Source: Rhodothermus profundi
GTDB taxonomy: Bacteria > Bacteroidota > Rhodothermia > Rhodothermales > Rhodothermaceae
Assembly (NCBI RefSeq): GCF_900142415.1
Contig: NZ_FRAU01000004.1
Span: 208,501-272,500, forward strand
Length of the DNA stretch: 64,000 bases
Reading direction: 5' to 3'
Part shown: positions 30,075 to 38,104 of the stretch, piece after piece
Layout: each line of letters begins with the position of its first letter
Numbering within the stretch: position 1 is the first letter of the stretch
Translations under genes and position numbers: made by a program
The notes under the pieces: generated by a model
Database searches by the model: none
What the model was told of the DNA's origin: nothing
What the model saw: the letters and a program-made list of their open reading frames with translations, nothing else

Positions 30075-30791
30075 CTAGCGGGCTGCCACTTCCATCACAG
30101 CGCGCCGCTTCAATGCCGAAAGCCAACGAGAAATGTCAATTTCTTTGGGGCAGGCTTCGTTGCAATTGAAAATTGTGTAGCACTTCCACAGTCCCTCACG
30201 CGAATCAACTACCGGCAATCGCTCCTCCGCTCCTTCATCGCGCGAATCAAACGTATAGCGGTAGGCTTTAAGCAGCGCAGCTGGTCCCAGGTATTCTGGA
30301 TCTGCCCAGGTGCTGGGACAGGCATGCGTGCAGGCTCCGCACATGATGCACTTCGTCGCTTCCTCAATGAGCGCAAAATCTTCCGGGCTCTGCAGCCGCT
30401 CTCGCTCTGGCGGCGGCGTTCGCGTAATCAGCCAGGGCTTAACCGCCCGATATTTCTCAAAAAAGCGGCTCTGATCAATGACGAGATCCTTGATAACCGG
30501 GGCAGTAGGCAGTGGCTCAAACGTAATGGTATCTCCTTCGCCTTTCACCAGATCTTTGACCAACACCGAGCAGGCCAGTCGGTTTTCGCCATTGATTTTC
30601 ATGGCGTCGGAGCCGCAGATGCCGTGACCGCAGCTCTTGCGGAAAGTCAGGGAGCCGTCAATGTGCCACTTGATATGCAGGAGCAGCGACAGCGCGCTGT
30701 CCATGGGATCCGCATCGACCTCATACGTCTCCCAATGCGGCTCAGTGTCGGTCTCCGGGTTGAACCGTTTGATCTTAACCGTGACTTTCAT
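30075..30791 (-). CDS. sdhB: Succinate dehydrogenase iron-sulfur subunit
   Basis: SdhB passes electrons from FAD to quinone through three clusters. The 238-residue protein has the [2Fe-2S] site C54-G-H-G-I-C59-G-S-D62 with C74; Asp at the third position is normal, as in E. coli. The [4Fe-4S] site is C-I-M-C-G-A-C-T-H-A-C-P and the [3Fe-4S]/[4Fe-4S] site is C-Y-T-I-F-N-C-N-E-A-C-P. It is the last gene of the sdhCDAB unit; sdhA ends 50 nt before its start. Confidence 0.96.
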   Translation of the reverse strand: MKVTVKIKRFNPETDTEPHWETYEVDADPMDSALSLLLHIKWHIDGSLTFRKSCGHGICGSDAMKINGENRLACSVLVKDLVKGEGDTITFEPLPTAPVIKDLVIDQSRFFEKYRAVKPWLITRTPPPERERLQSPEDFALIEEATKCIMCGACTHACPSTWADPEYLGPAALLKAYRYTFDSRDEGAEERLPVVDSREGLWKCYTIFNCNEACPKEIDISRWLSALKRRAVMEVAAR

Positions 30792-30841
30792 GGTTGTTGT
30801 CCTGTCGGTTAGCGACCCTGTGTGACCACCGGGCAGGGTGC

Positions 30842-32581
30842 TCAGTACTTCCGTTCTTTTGGCTGGAATCGGGTAATTGTTACCGCTTTGTAGCCAAAGC
30901 GGTAGGTGCCTTCGTCTTCGCGATAAATCAGGGTGTGTTTGAGCCAGTGCTCGTCGTCGCGTTTAGGATAGTCTTCGCGGGAGTGAGCGCCGCGGCTTTC
31001 CGTCCGGTTCAGGGCTGAGCGCGTAATCACTTCGGCCAGATCAACCAGGAAGCCCAGCTCGACAGCATCCATCAACTCCGTATTGAAGCGCTTGCTCTTA
31101 TCGCGGATGACCACGCGCTTGGCCCGTTCCCGGATTTGCTTGAGATCTTCTAGCGCCGTGGTCAGGGTCTCCTCATTGCGGAAGACCGAGACATTATCCA
31201 TCATGGTCTGCTGGAGGGCTGCCCGCACCACGGCCACCGGTTCCCCCTGCGTTCGGCTCAGGATATCCTCCAGCATTTCCCGGGTGCGCTGGTCTGGGCT
31301 GTCCGGCAGCGGTTCTTTTCTGCGCCCTTCCTTACGGAGCGTCTCGGCCATATGCATGCCCGCCCGACGCCCAAAGACCACCAGGTCAACGAGCGAGTTG
31401 GTGCCCAGCCGGTTGGCGCCGTGCACCGAGACGCAGGCGCATTCGCCTACGGCGTAGAGCCCGGGGACAATGCTCCCTCGCTCTGCCCGCTCTACCTGGC
31501 CATCGTAGTTGGTGGGGATCCCGCCCATGGCATAGTGGCAGGTAGGCGCCACCGGTATCGGCTCTTTTACCGGATCAATTCCCAGATACGTGCGGCAGAA
31601 CGTAGCGATTTCAGGGAGTTTCTTTTCGATCACTTCCCGCCCGACGTGGCGCAAGTCTAGGTAGACATAGTCTTTGCCATTGATGCCGCGCCCTTCACGA
31701 ATTTCTTTATAGATGCACTGCGAGACCAGATCACGGGGGGCCAGGTCCTTCACCGTAGGCGCGTAGCGCTCCATGAAGCGTTCGCCCTTATCATTCAGCA
31801 GAATACCGCCTTCACCACGCGCCCCCTCCGTCACCAGGATGCCCAGCCGGTACAGCCCCGTAGGATGAAACTGGACGAACTCCATGTCTTCAAGCGGCAG
31901 GCCGCTGCGGAGCACGATGGCCATACCGTCGCCCGTGCTGGCATGGGCGTTGGAGGTGGTTTTGTAAACGCGTCCGTAGCCGCCTGTAGCCAGGCAGACC
32001 ATCTTGGCATGGAAGATATGGATCTCGCCGGTCAACAGTTCATAGGCCACCACGCCGCAGCAAACCCCGTCGGGCGTCATAATCAGGTCAAGCGCCTGAA
32101 ACTCATCATAGAAGCGAACCTGATTTTTGACGCACTGGTCGTAGAGCGTATGCAGGATGGCATGGCCGGTTCGGTCGGCAGCATGGCAGGCGCGCCGCAC
32201 CGGGGCTTCTCCAAAGTTGCGCGTATGTCCCCCAAATCGCCGCTGCGCAATCTTCCCTTCTTTATTACGGCTGAATGGCACGCCGTAGTGCTCCAGCTCA
32301 ATGATCGTTCGGGGAGCATCCTGACACATGATTTCGATAGCATCCTGGTCGCCTAGATAGTCGCTCCCCTTTACCGTATCGAAGGCATGCCAGAGCCAGT
32401 GGTCCTCCTCTTCATTCCCCAGGGCAGCCCCGATTCCTCCCTGGGCCGCTCCAGTGTGCGAACGAAGCGGATGAAGCTTAGAAATAACCGCAACGTCCGC
32501 CCCTCCTTCCTTGGCGTAAAGCGCCGCCATCAGGCCCGAACCACCAGCCCCAACGATGACGACGTCATGTGAGAAAATCAT
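30842..32581 (-). CDS. sdhA: Succinate dehydrogenase flavoprotein subunit
   Basis: SdhA oxidises succinate to fumarate with covalently bound FAD. It has 579 residues, with the dinucleotide site V-G-A-G-G-S-G-L, the flavinylated His42 in [16 protein letters not shown], the catalytic-Arg region [14 protein letters not shown] and the closing [11 protein letters not shown]. The C-terminal helical domain ends in a basic E-R-K-Y. It lies between sdhD (35 nt) and sdhB (50 nt). Confidence 0.97.
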   Translation of the reverse strand: MIFSHDVVIVGAGGSGLMAALYAKEGGADVAVISKLHPLRSHTGAAQGGIGAALGNEEEDHWLWHAFDTVKGSDYLGDQDAIEIMCQDAPRTIIELEHYGVPFSRNKEGKIAQRRFGGHTRNFGEAPVRRACHAADRTGHAILHTLYDQCVKNQVRFYDEFQALDLIMTPDGVCCGVVAYELLTGEIHIFHAKMVCLATGGYGRVYKTTSNAHASTGDGMAIVLRSGLPLEDMEFVQFHPTGLYRLGILVTEGARGEGGILLNDKGERFMERYAPTVKDLAPRDLVSQCIYKEIREGRGINGKDYVYLDLRHVGREVIEKKLPEIATFCRTYLGIDPVKEPIPVAPTCHYAMGGIPTNYDGQVERAERGSIVPGLYAVGECACVSVHGANRLGTNSLVDLVVFGRRAGMHMAETLRKEGRRKEPLPDSPDQRTREMLEDILSRTQGEPVAVVRAALQQTMMDNVSVFRNEETLTTALEDLKQIRERAKRVVIRDKSKRFNTELMDAVELGFLVDLAEVITRSALNRTESRGAHSREDYPKRDDEHWLKHTLIYREDEGTYRFGYKAVTITRFQPKERKY

Positions 32582-32616
32582 GGCAGTATTCGGTTTTCCG
32601 TCCGTCCACGTAACCC

Positions 32617-33120
32617 TCAGAATTCAGGGGCATATCCCCATCCAGCTACAATAATGGAGTACAGCCCCACGATGAGCAGCACCAGCGCCAACGTCCAGGA
32701 AAGCGTCTGCGCCAGCACACGTCCAAAGGGATGTCGAATATAATCGGTCAGGATGTTGTTCAGTCCGTAAAACCCGTGATGCAGCGCAAAAATCAAAAAC
32801 AGAATGTTAAAACCCTTCCAGAGCACCGCGTACACGGGATCGGCCAGCCGCAGCATAACCACGTCATACGGCGTAACCTGCGCGTCGGGACCATAGCGGG
32901 CCCGCACCGCCTCTTTAGCAGCTTCTGGATAATCAGGCAGCGCGCCCGCCTCAATCTGCTCGCTGGAGAGCACCTGGGCTGCCACACTGGCCGTCTGCGC
33001 ATCGTAGTGCTGCACCCAGAAATGCGTAATCAGCAAAAATATGAGAAACGTCCCCGTAATGCGATGGAGAAACCAGTTGAGTGCATGCGAGCGGGACGTC
33101 TTGCCATACTGGGTTGCCAT
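32617..33120 (-). CDS. sdhD: Succinate dehydrogenase membrane anchor subunit with long interhelix loop
   Basis: SdhD anchors SdhAB and helps bind quinone and heme b. The 167-residue protein has three helices at about 15-35, 95-118 and 132-158. H-R-I-T-G-T near residue 19 and H-H-G-F-Y-G-L-N near 111 give possible heme and quinone contacts. Between helices one and two is a soluble insert of about 50 residues (Ala-, Glu-rich, D-Y-P-E-A-A-K-E), longer than the usual short loop. It starts 18 nt past sdhC. Confidence 0.9.
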   Translation of the reverse strand: MATQYGKTSRSHALNWFLHRITGTFLIFLLITHFWVQHYDAQTASVAAQVLSSEQIEAGALPDYPEAAKEAVRARYGPDAQVTPYDVVMLRLADPVYAVLWKGFNILFLIFALHHGFYGLNNILTDYIRHPFGRVLAQTLSWTLALVLLIVGLYSIIVAGWGYAPEF

Positions 33121-33138
33121 GATAATCCCCGCAACGTT

Positions 33139-33549
33139 TTATGAACCGGCCAGATACGTAACGACGGCATAGAGCGAAGGATATCCGCCTACGCCAATAA
33201 TGAATAAACAGACAATAGCCAGCGTCCAGAATAACTTTTTAGAATGCGGATGCCAGCCAAGAAAATCAATCAGGACGATCCGGAGCCCGTTCAGCGCATG
33301 GTAGGCTACTGCTGCCAGCAGCAGAAACTCCCCGATCTTGAAAATTGGCGCATGATAAGTAGCGATCAGCTCGTTAAACGCCTCGCGATCGGTAAGCGCC
33401 CGCAGCCCCCAGACATGCAAGATGAGATATACGACCAGCCCGATACCCGTCAGGCGATGGAGCAACCACGCCAGCATGCCCGTATGGACGCGGTAGCGCT
33501 GCAGACGCCGAACGCGCCGGACCTCCGGCTCAATGGTTTCAACGGCCAT
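33139..33549 (-). CDS. sdhC: Succinate dehydrogenase cytochrome b subunit
   Basis: The 136-residue protein has a basic N-terminus (R-R-V-R-R-L-Q-R-Y-R), then three helices. W-L-L-H-R-L-T-G-I-G-L-V-V-Y matches the S/H-R-x-T-G quinone-site motif of SdhC, and Y-H-A-L-N-G-L-R-I supplies the heme His. It is the first gene of the sdhC-D-A-B unit, whose order matches several Bacteroidota and Deinococcota. A TATATT at 33628-33633 on the minus strand may be the -10 of its promoter. Confidence 0.93.
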   Translation of the reverse strand: MAVETIEPEVRRVRRLQRYRVHTGMLAWLLHRLTGIGLVVYLILHVWGLRALTDREAFNELIATYHAPIFKIGEFLLLAAVAYHALNGLRIVLIDFLGWHPHSKKLFWTLAIVCLFIIGVGGYPSLYAVVTYLAGS

Positions 33550-34110
33550 AACCTCTCCAAACGTTTGGCGATCTAAAGGATGGATCAGCTCCCTCCCTGT
33601 CTGATGTAATTCTAAGAAAGCAGAAAGAATATAGGCAGCTCTTGGCCCTGCTTCGTGCGAATTTACGTTAAAGCTCTACCCAAAGGGAAGGGATCATTTT
33701 ATCCAGAAGGGCGATTTACTTTCCCATGGGATAACAACCTTTTCCGGACGTTGTGGGCAACCCGCTTTTTCCTGGAGACGGCCCCGCTTTACAAACCGCT
33801 CGGTCGGTGCAAAAAGCGTGGCCCCAGGAAGTCTTTCTGAAAGGTACCGCTAGATGCTTTTGTGCTTTTTGCAAATAGCATGCAATCTTTTGTTGCACCG
33901 TCTATCGGTGCTGGCTTCGGTTTTTGCTACCGCCCTGAACCGTAACCATCATAACCGCCTCGAACCGGCGAGTGCTCGGGAAACCGCGCGCACGCTTAAC
34001 GTTTTGTTTCCTGCCGCTGCTCTCTTTTTCATTGCCTGCCGGCGGACTCGCCTTTCTTGGTGCTCGTTTCCGGCCCCGACCGGTTCGAGGCCTATGGAAC
34101 CAGGAGTTGT
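33550..34110. other. Divergent intergenic region between sdhC and the RNase E/G gene
   Basis: This 561-bp stretch holds no gene I can support. Short open frames on both strands (for example 33655-33840 and 33716-33898) lack family resemblance and consistent ribosome-binding sites. A minus-strand TATATT at 33633-33628, with no good -35, could serve sdhC. No plus-strand promoter stands out. A long 5' leader for the RNase gene would be typical, since RNase E-type genes autoregulate through leader RNA. Confidence 0.55.
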
Positions 34111-35934
34111 ATGGCCAAGGAAATTATTATTAACGCTGAGAAGGATCAGACGCGCATTGCTATCGTCGAGAATGGGACCCTGGGCGAGTTTTACATTGAG
34201 GATGCCGAACATGAACGCACCATTGGCAACATCTATCTGGCCCGGGTCTGCCGCGTAATGCCCAGCATTCAGGCCGCCTTTGTGGACATCGGCCAGCAGC
34301 AGGACGCTTTCCTGCATTTTTCGGACATTGCTCCCAGCCTGCCGCTGCAGCTAAAGTTTCTGGCTGATCCGCAGCCCAGCGTCCGCAAACTGGCGGCCGA
34401 AATCGAGCAGCATCATCAGAGCCTGGCACGTCGCCGCCATCCCCGACCCCACCGGACGGACCCATCCGAAACGTCTGCGGATAAGTCATCCGGAGGGGCG
34501 GAATCAACGCACCGGCGGCGGCTAGATGCACGCCTGCGCGGACGCCGGCGCTCAGCGCAACGGCGTCTGCAACGCAAGCTCTCGCCTCAGACGCCTTCCG
34601 CCGAAGCAGAAACGGCCACGGCGTCTTCTGCGCGCCTCGACTTTTCACCCGAGGCGCTGCTCAAACGCGACCAGCCCCTTCTGGTCAAGATCATCAAAGA
34701 GCCTATTTCTTCCAAGGGCAGCCGGGTCTCTACAGATATCTCGCTGGCGGGGCGTTTCCTGGTGCTGGTGCCCTTTGCCAACTACGTGGCCGTCTCTAAG
34801 AAGATTACTTCCTATAAGGAGCGGCGACGGCTTCGGGCACTGGCCCAAAGTCTCGTACCGGAAGGCTTCGGTGTCATCGTGCGTACCGTAGCCGAGGGCC
34901 AGAACGCCAAAGCCCTTGACACCGATCTGCGGTTGCTCCTGGAGAAGTGGGAACGGATCGAAAAGAAACTGGCCGAACATCCTGCCCCCCCGCTGCTGTT
35001 GCATGAGGACGTAAACATGGTCTCGTCTGTCATTCGCGATCTCTTCTCTGAAGACTGCACCCGAATCCTGGTGGACAATCCTCGCCTGCACCGCAACATT
35101 CGGAGCTATGTGCAAGCGGTAGCGCCCCATAAAGTGGATGCGGTGCAGCTTTATCAGGGGAAAGCGCATATCTTCGCAGCCACCGGCATTGCCCAACAGG
35201 TCGCCCAGGCCTTTGAAAGCCGCGTGGATCTCCCCTCCGGCGGCTACCTCTACATTGAGCACACCGAAGCCATGCACGTCATCGACGTGAACTCGGGGCG
35301 GGCCGGACGCGGCCTGAGCCAGGAAGAAAACTCTCTGCGCGTCAACCTGGAGGCTGCCCGCGTTATTGCCCAGCAAGTGCGCGTGCGCGACCTGGGTGGC
35401 ATTATTGTCATCGACTTTATTGATCTGAAGGACGAGAAAAACAAAAAGAAGGTCTATGACGAGCTGAAAAAAGAATTCAAGAAGGACCGGGCCGTTACCA
35501 AGATTCTTCCGATGAGTGACTTTGGCCTGGTTCAGATTACCCGGCAGCGCCTGCGGCCCAGTTTGACCACTACCTTCGATAAAATGGCCGAACGGCTGGT
35601 GCGCGAAAAGGCTGTGCCGCCGGCTTCTGCCCAACCTACGCCTGAAGCCCTGTTAAAGGCTATGGAGCGCTGGCTTCAAACGTACCGTCGGGAGAGCGGT
35701 CGCCGCCACGTAACGCTCCGGGTGCACCCGTTCACGGCCGCTTATCTGACCCGACGCGTGCCGGCCTACCCAACGCGCTGGCTGCTCAAACATCTGGTGC
35801 GCGTGCGGCTTGAATCCGATCCCCATTTGCCGCCTCTAAGCTTTCGGTTCGAAGATCCTGCAACGGGCGAAGACCTGACTGACCGGTTCATGATACCTCA
35901 GAATGGACAGCTCTCGGAGAACGTACCTTCTTAA
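34111..35934 (+). CDS. rng: Ribonuclease E/G family protein with interrupted S1 domain
   Basis: This endoribonuclease takes part in mRNA decay and rRNA processing. It has 607 residues from ATG 34111, preceded by AGGAG at 34102; the frame also opens 54 nt earlier but without such a site. The S1 domain begins at about residue 35 (G-N-I-Y-L-A-R-V), is interrupted after F-L-H-F-S-D-I-A-P by about 100 residues of basic, Arg/Ser-rich low-complexity sequence (95-195), and resumes at L-V-K-I-I-K-E-P-I-S-S-K-G. The DNase I-like catalytic domain has V-I-D-V-N-S-G-R and I-I-V-I-D-F-I-D-L, supplying the two metal-binding Asp. An S1 insertion occurs in Bacteroidota RNase G, but this one is long. Confidence 0.92.
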   Translation: MAKEIIINAEKDQTRIAIVENGTLGEFYIEDAEHERTIGNIYLARVCRVMPSIQAAFVDIGQQQDAFLHFSDIAPSLPLQLKFLADPQPSVRKLAAEIEQHHQSLARRRHPRPHRTDPSETSADKSSGGAESTHRRRLDARLRGRRRSAQRRLQRKLSPQTPSAEAETATASSARLDFSPEALLKRDQPLLVKIIKEPISSKGSRVSTDISLAGRFLVLVPFANYVAVSKKITSYKERRRLRALAQSLVPEGFGVIVRTVAEGQNAKALDTDLRLLLEKWERIEKKLAEHPAPPLLLHEDVNMVSSVIRDLFSEDCTRILVDNPRLHRNIRSYVQAVAPHKVDAVQLYQGKAHIFAATGIAQQVAQAFESRVDLPSGGYLYIEHTEAMHVIDVNSGRAGRGLSQEENSLRVNLEAARVIAQQVRVRDLGGIIVIDFIDLKDEKNKKKVYDELKKEFKKDRAVTKILPMSDFGLVQITRQRLRPSLTTTFDKMAERLVREKAVPPASAQPTPEALLKAMERWLQTYRRESGRRHVTLRVHPFTAAYLTRRVPAYPTRWLLKHLVRVRLESDPHLPPLSFRFEDPATGEDLTDRFMIPQNGQLSENVPS

Positions 35935-35940
35935 CCCATC

Positions 35941-36267
35941 ATGGCCAGATCCCGGGACAGCAGGCAGGCCACAACGCGTCGGCTGGTGGATGAGCTGATC
36001 GCCGCAGCCCGCCAGCTTGGCCTGGAAGTCCGTCTGGAAACAGGCCCTTTTCGAGGCGGCCACTGCATCAAGCAGGGGGATGAACTGATCATGCTTAACC
36101 GAAGACATCCCCCGGAAGTCCATCTGGCCCTGCTGGCCGAAGCGCTGCGCACCCGGCCGCTCGACACGCTCTACCTGAAACCGGCCGTTCGGCGCGCCCT
36201 TGAAGAAGCCTGGGCACGTTCCTCGTCATCTACGGACGCTGCTGTGCTGGATGTCGCGTTCGACTGA
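35941..36267 (+). CDS. Conserved hypothetical protein, 108 aa
   Basis: The protein starts with a basic helix (R-Q-A-T-T-R-R-L-V-D-E-L), then R-L-E-T-G-P-F-R-G-G-H-C with E-L-I-M-L-N-R-R-H-P-P, and ends with the helical H-L-A-L-L-A-E-A-L-R. I recall similar small F-R-G-G-x-C proteins next to RNase or MBL genes in Bacteroidota, with no assigned function. The single Cys and neighbouring His might form a metal or catalytic site. It starts 6 nt past rng, and its end overlaps the next gene by 17 nt, so all three are likely cotranscribed. Confidence 0.75.
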   Translation: MARSRDSRQATTRRLVDELIAAARQLGLEVRLETGPFRGGHCIKQGDELIMLNRRHPPEVHLALLAEALRTRPLDTLYLKPAVRRALEEAWARSSSSTDAAVLDVAFD

Positions 36268-37069
36268 CACAGCCACGCTACGTGTAACGCTGCTGGGCAC
36301 CGGTACCTCCACAGGCGTGCCGGTTATCGGATGCTCTTGCCGCGTCTGCCGCTCCAGCGACCCCCGCGACCGGCGCACGCGCTGCGCCTGTTACATTGAA
36401 GCCAATGGACTGGGCATTCTCATCGATACCGGCCCCGACTTTCGGCAGCAGGCGCTGCGCGAAGGCATTCGCCGCCTGGACGCTGTGCTCTACACGCACC
36501 ACCACTTTGACCATGTAGCCGGCATCGACGACCTACGCCCCTTTTTTTTCGAAAACAGCCGCCCAATCCCTTGCTACGCCCCGCCCAACACCGCCCGCGT
36601 GCTCTACCGAATGTTCTCGTACATCTTTGCCGATGGCACCTATCCCGGCGTTCCCCGGCTCCACCTGCACGCCGTTGAAGGACCCTTTGAGATAACCAGC
36701 CGCTATGGCGACGCTGCTCGCCTGCGCGTGGAACCCATTGAAGTGCTGCACGGCCAGTTGCCTATGTACGGCTACCGCATCGGTCATTTTGCCTATCTGA
36801 CCGATGCAAGCCAACTGCCGGAATCCAGCTACGAACGTCTCCAGGATCTGGATGTGCTTGTGCTTGACGCCCTGCGCGAACGCCCTCACCCTACCCACTT
36901 TTCAATTGACGAGGCCATCCAGGTAGCCCGCCGCATCGGCGCCCGCCAGACCTATTTTATCCACATGACGCACGACGTGCTGCATGCTGAAGTCGATGCC
37001 CGGCTACCCGAAGGCATTAACCTGGCCTACGACGGCCTGCAGTTTACCTGCCGTCTCACCACTTCTTAA
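36251..37069 (+). CDS. MBL-fold metal-dependent hydrolase, PhnP-like
   Basis: This metallo-beta-lactamase-fold phosphodiesterase-type enzyme has about 272 residues. After L-L-G-T-G-T-S-T-G-V-P it has C-S-C-R-V-C-R-S, a PhnP-type structural zinc site, then the catalytic H-H-H-F-D-H, a later G-Q-L-P-M-Y-G-Y-R-I, Y-L-T-D-A-S and H-M-T-H-D-V. The ATG at 36251 is used because the frame upstream duplicates the previous gene in another frame. PhnP acts on cyclic phosphates, but no phn genes are here; this subfamily is widespread in Bacteroidota without a firm substrate. Confidence 0.87.
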   Translation: MSRSTDTATLRVTLLGTGTSTGVPVIGCSCRVCRSSDPRDRRTRCACYIEANGLGILIDTGPDFRQQALREGIRRLDAVLYTHHHFDHVAGIDDLRPFFFENSRPIPCYAPPNTARVLYRMFSYIFADGTYPGVPRLHLHAVEGPFEITSRYGDAARLRVEPIEVLHGQLPMYGYRIGHFAYLTDASQLPESSYERLQDLDVLVLDALRERPHPTHFSIDEAIQVARRIGARQTYFIHMTHDVLHAEVDARLPEGINLAYDGLQFTCRLTTS

Positions 37070-37091
37070 CATCGCACTCTGCAGGGTGTTG

Positions 37092-37097
37092 TATCTT
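37092..37097 (+). promoter_or_regulatory. Candidate -10 element ahead of aroQ
   Basis: TATCTT lies in a GGGTGTTGTATCTTCC context 46 nt before the aroQ ATG. Almost the same sequence (GGGTGCTGTATCTTCT) lies 50 nt before pncB at 45598-45603, and the same hexamer forms the -10 of the csp promoter. No good -35 stands at 17 nt. Confidence 0.4.
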
Positions 37098-37142
37098 CCG
37101 GCGAACCTGCATTCCTTTGACGCCAAACAGAATGATTCTGCC

Positions 37143-37586
37143 ATGAAAATCCTTGTGCTCAATGGGCCCAACCTGAACCTGCTGGGCAAACGCGAGCCCG
37201 CTATCTACGGACGGATCACGCTGCAGCAACTTGAGAAAATGCTTCGGGAAGCGTTTCCGGACATAACCCTGGAATTTGTGCAGAGCAACCACGAAGGCGA
37301 ACTGATCGACCAGCTCCACCGCGCCGAAACGGAACACTTCGACGGCGTGGTTTTCAATCCCGGAGGCTATACCCATACGTCGGTAGCCATCCGCGATGCC
37401 GTAGCAGCCATCTCGGTGCCCGTCGTGGAAGTGCATCTGTCAAACCTGCATGCCCGGGAATCTTTTCGGCAACACTCGCTCACGGCAGCCGTATCTGAAG
37501 GTCAGATCGTCGGCCTGGGCGCTATGGGCTACCGGCTGGCGATTCTGTATCTTGTAGAACGCGCGCGCCAGAAGCAAAAACGCTAA
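37143..37586 (+). CDS. aroQ: Type II 3-dehydroquinate dehydratase
   Basis: AroQ converts 3-dehydroquinate to 3-dehydroshikimate in the shikimate pathway. The 147-residue protein is of normal length. It shows V-L-N-G-P-N-L-N-L-L-G-K-R-E, the catalytic Tyr22 in P-A-I-Y-G, Q-S-N-H-E-G-E-L-I-D, N-P-G-G-Y-T-H-T-S-V-A-I-R-D-A and E-V-H-L-S-N-L-H-A-R-E-x-F-R. No other aro gene is present. The start codon is clear and in-frame upstream sequence belongs to the MBL gene in another frame. Confidence 0.97.
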   Translation: MKILVLNGPNLNLLGKREPAIYGRITLQQLEKMLREAFPDITLEFVQSNHEGELIDQLHRAETEHFDGVVFNPGGYTHTSVAIRDAVAAISVPVVEVHLSNLHARESFRQHSLTAAVSEGQIVGLGAMGYRLAILYLVERARQKQKR

Positions 37587-37588
37587 CC

Positions 37589-38098
37589 GTGGCAAACTAT
37601 CGAGGACATCTGGCCGGGGCCACGGCCTTCTTTGCCGTGTACCTGGCCGGATTGTTCTATGTCTTTTCGGTTGACGCGGCGTACACCCGCTTTACCCTGC
37701 TCGAGCTGGTGGCTTATCCACTGGCGCTTTTCGGTCTCTGCCTGATGTTTGCCCTCTGGCCCGACGTCGACACCAACTCGCTGGGCCAGACGCTTTTTTA
37801 CTGGATTTTCTTTCTGGTCGATGTCGTGCTTATCGCTACCCGCCACTTCGAGGAAGCAGCCTACCTCGGTCTTTTTGCCATTCTGCCCATCCTGGGCAAA
37901 CACCGCGGCTGGACCCATACCTGGTGGGCCATGCTCCTCATCCCTTCTCCGCTGCTCCTGCTGCCCTATTTGTTCTTTCCGGAGCGTCCTTTCTCCGGGT
38001 TACCTTTCTACGGAGCGGCTGTCGTAGGATACCTGAGCCATTTGGTACTGGACGGCGTACTGTTTCGCCTGCGCCGGCGTCGTCGCGCTTACCGGTAG
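37589..38098 (+). CDS. YdjM-like (DUF457) membrane-bound hydrolase family protein
   Basis: The 169-residue integral membrane protein begins at a GTG 2 nt after aroQ. It has four to five helices and the family's polar motifs: R-G-H-L-A-G near the N-terminus, L-W-P-D-V-D-T (about 53-59), K-H-R-G-W-T-H-T (near 107) and G-Y-L-S-H-L-V-L-D-G (near 148). These His/Asp residues could coordinate a metal. E. coli YdjM is LexA-regulated; no clear LexA box was found. Substrate is unknown. Confidence 0.85.
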   Translation: MANYRGHLAGATAFFAVYLAGLFYVFSVDAAYTRFTLLELVAYPLALFGLCLMFALWPDVDTNSLGQTLFYWIFFLVDVVLIATRHFEEAAYLGLFAILPILGKHRGWTHTWWAMLLIPSPLLLLPYLFFPERPFSGLPFYGAAVVGYLSHLVLDGVLFRLRRRRRAYR

Positions 38099-38104
38099 CC
38101 CGCT

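Noticed and set aside
30060..30812. A 250-aa plus-strand open frame over sdhB
   Set aside because: It is antisense to the three iron-sulfur motifs of SdhB and is a by-product of codon use in GC-rich DNA.
33655..33898. Two short frames (61 and 60 aa) in the sdhC-rng interval
   Set aside because: They are on opposite strands of the same DNA, lack ribosome-binding sites and resemble nothing I know.
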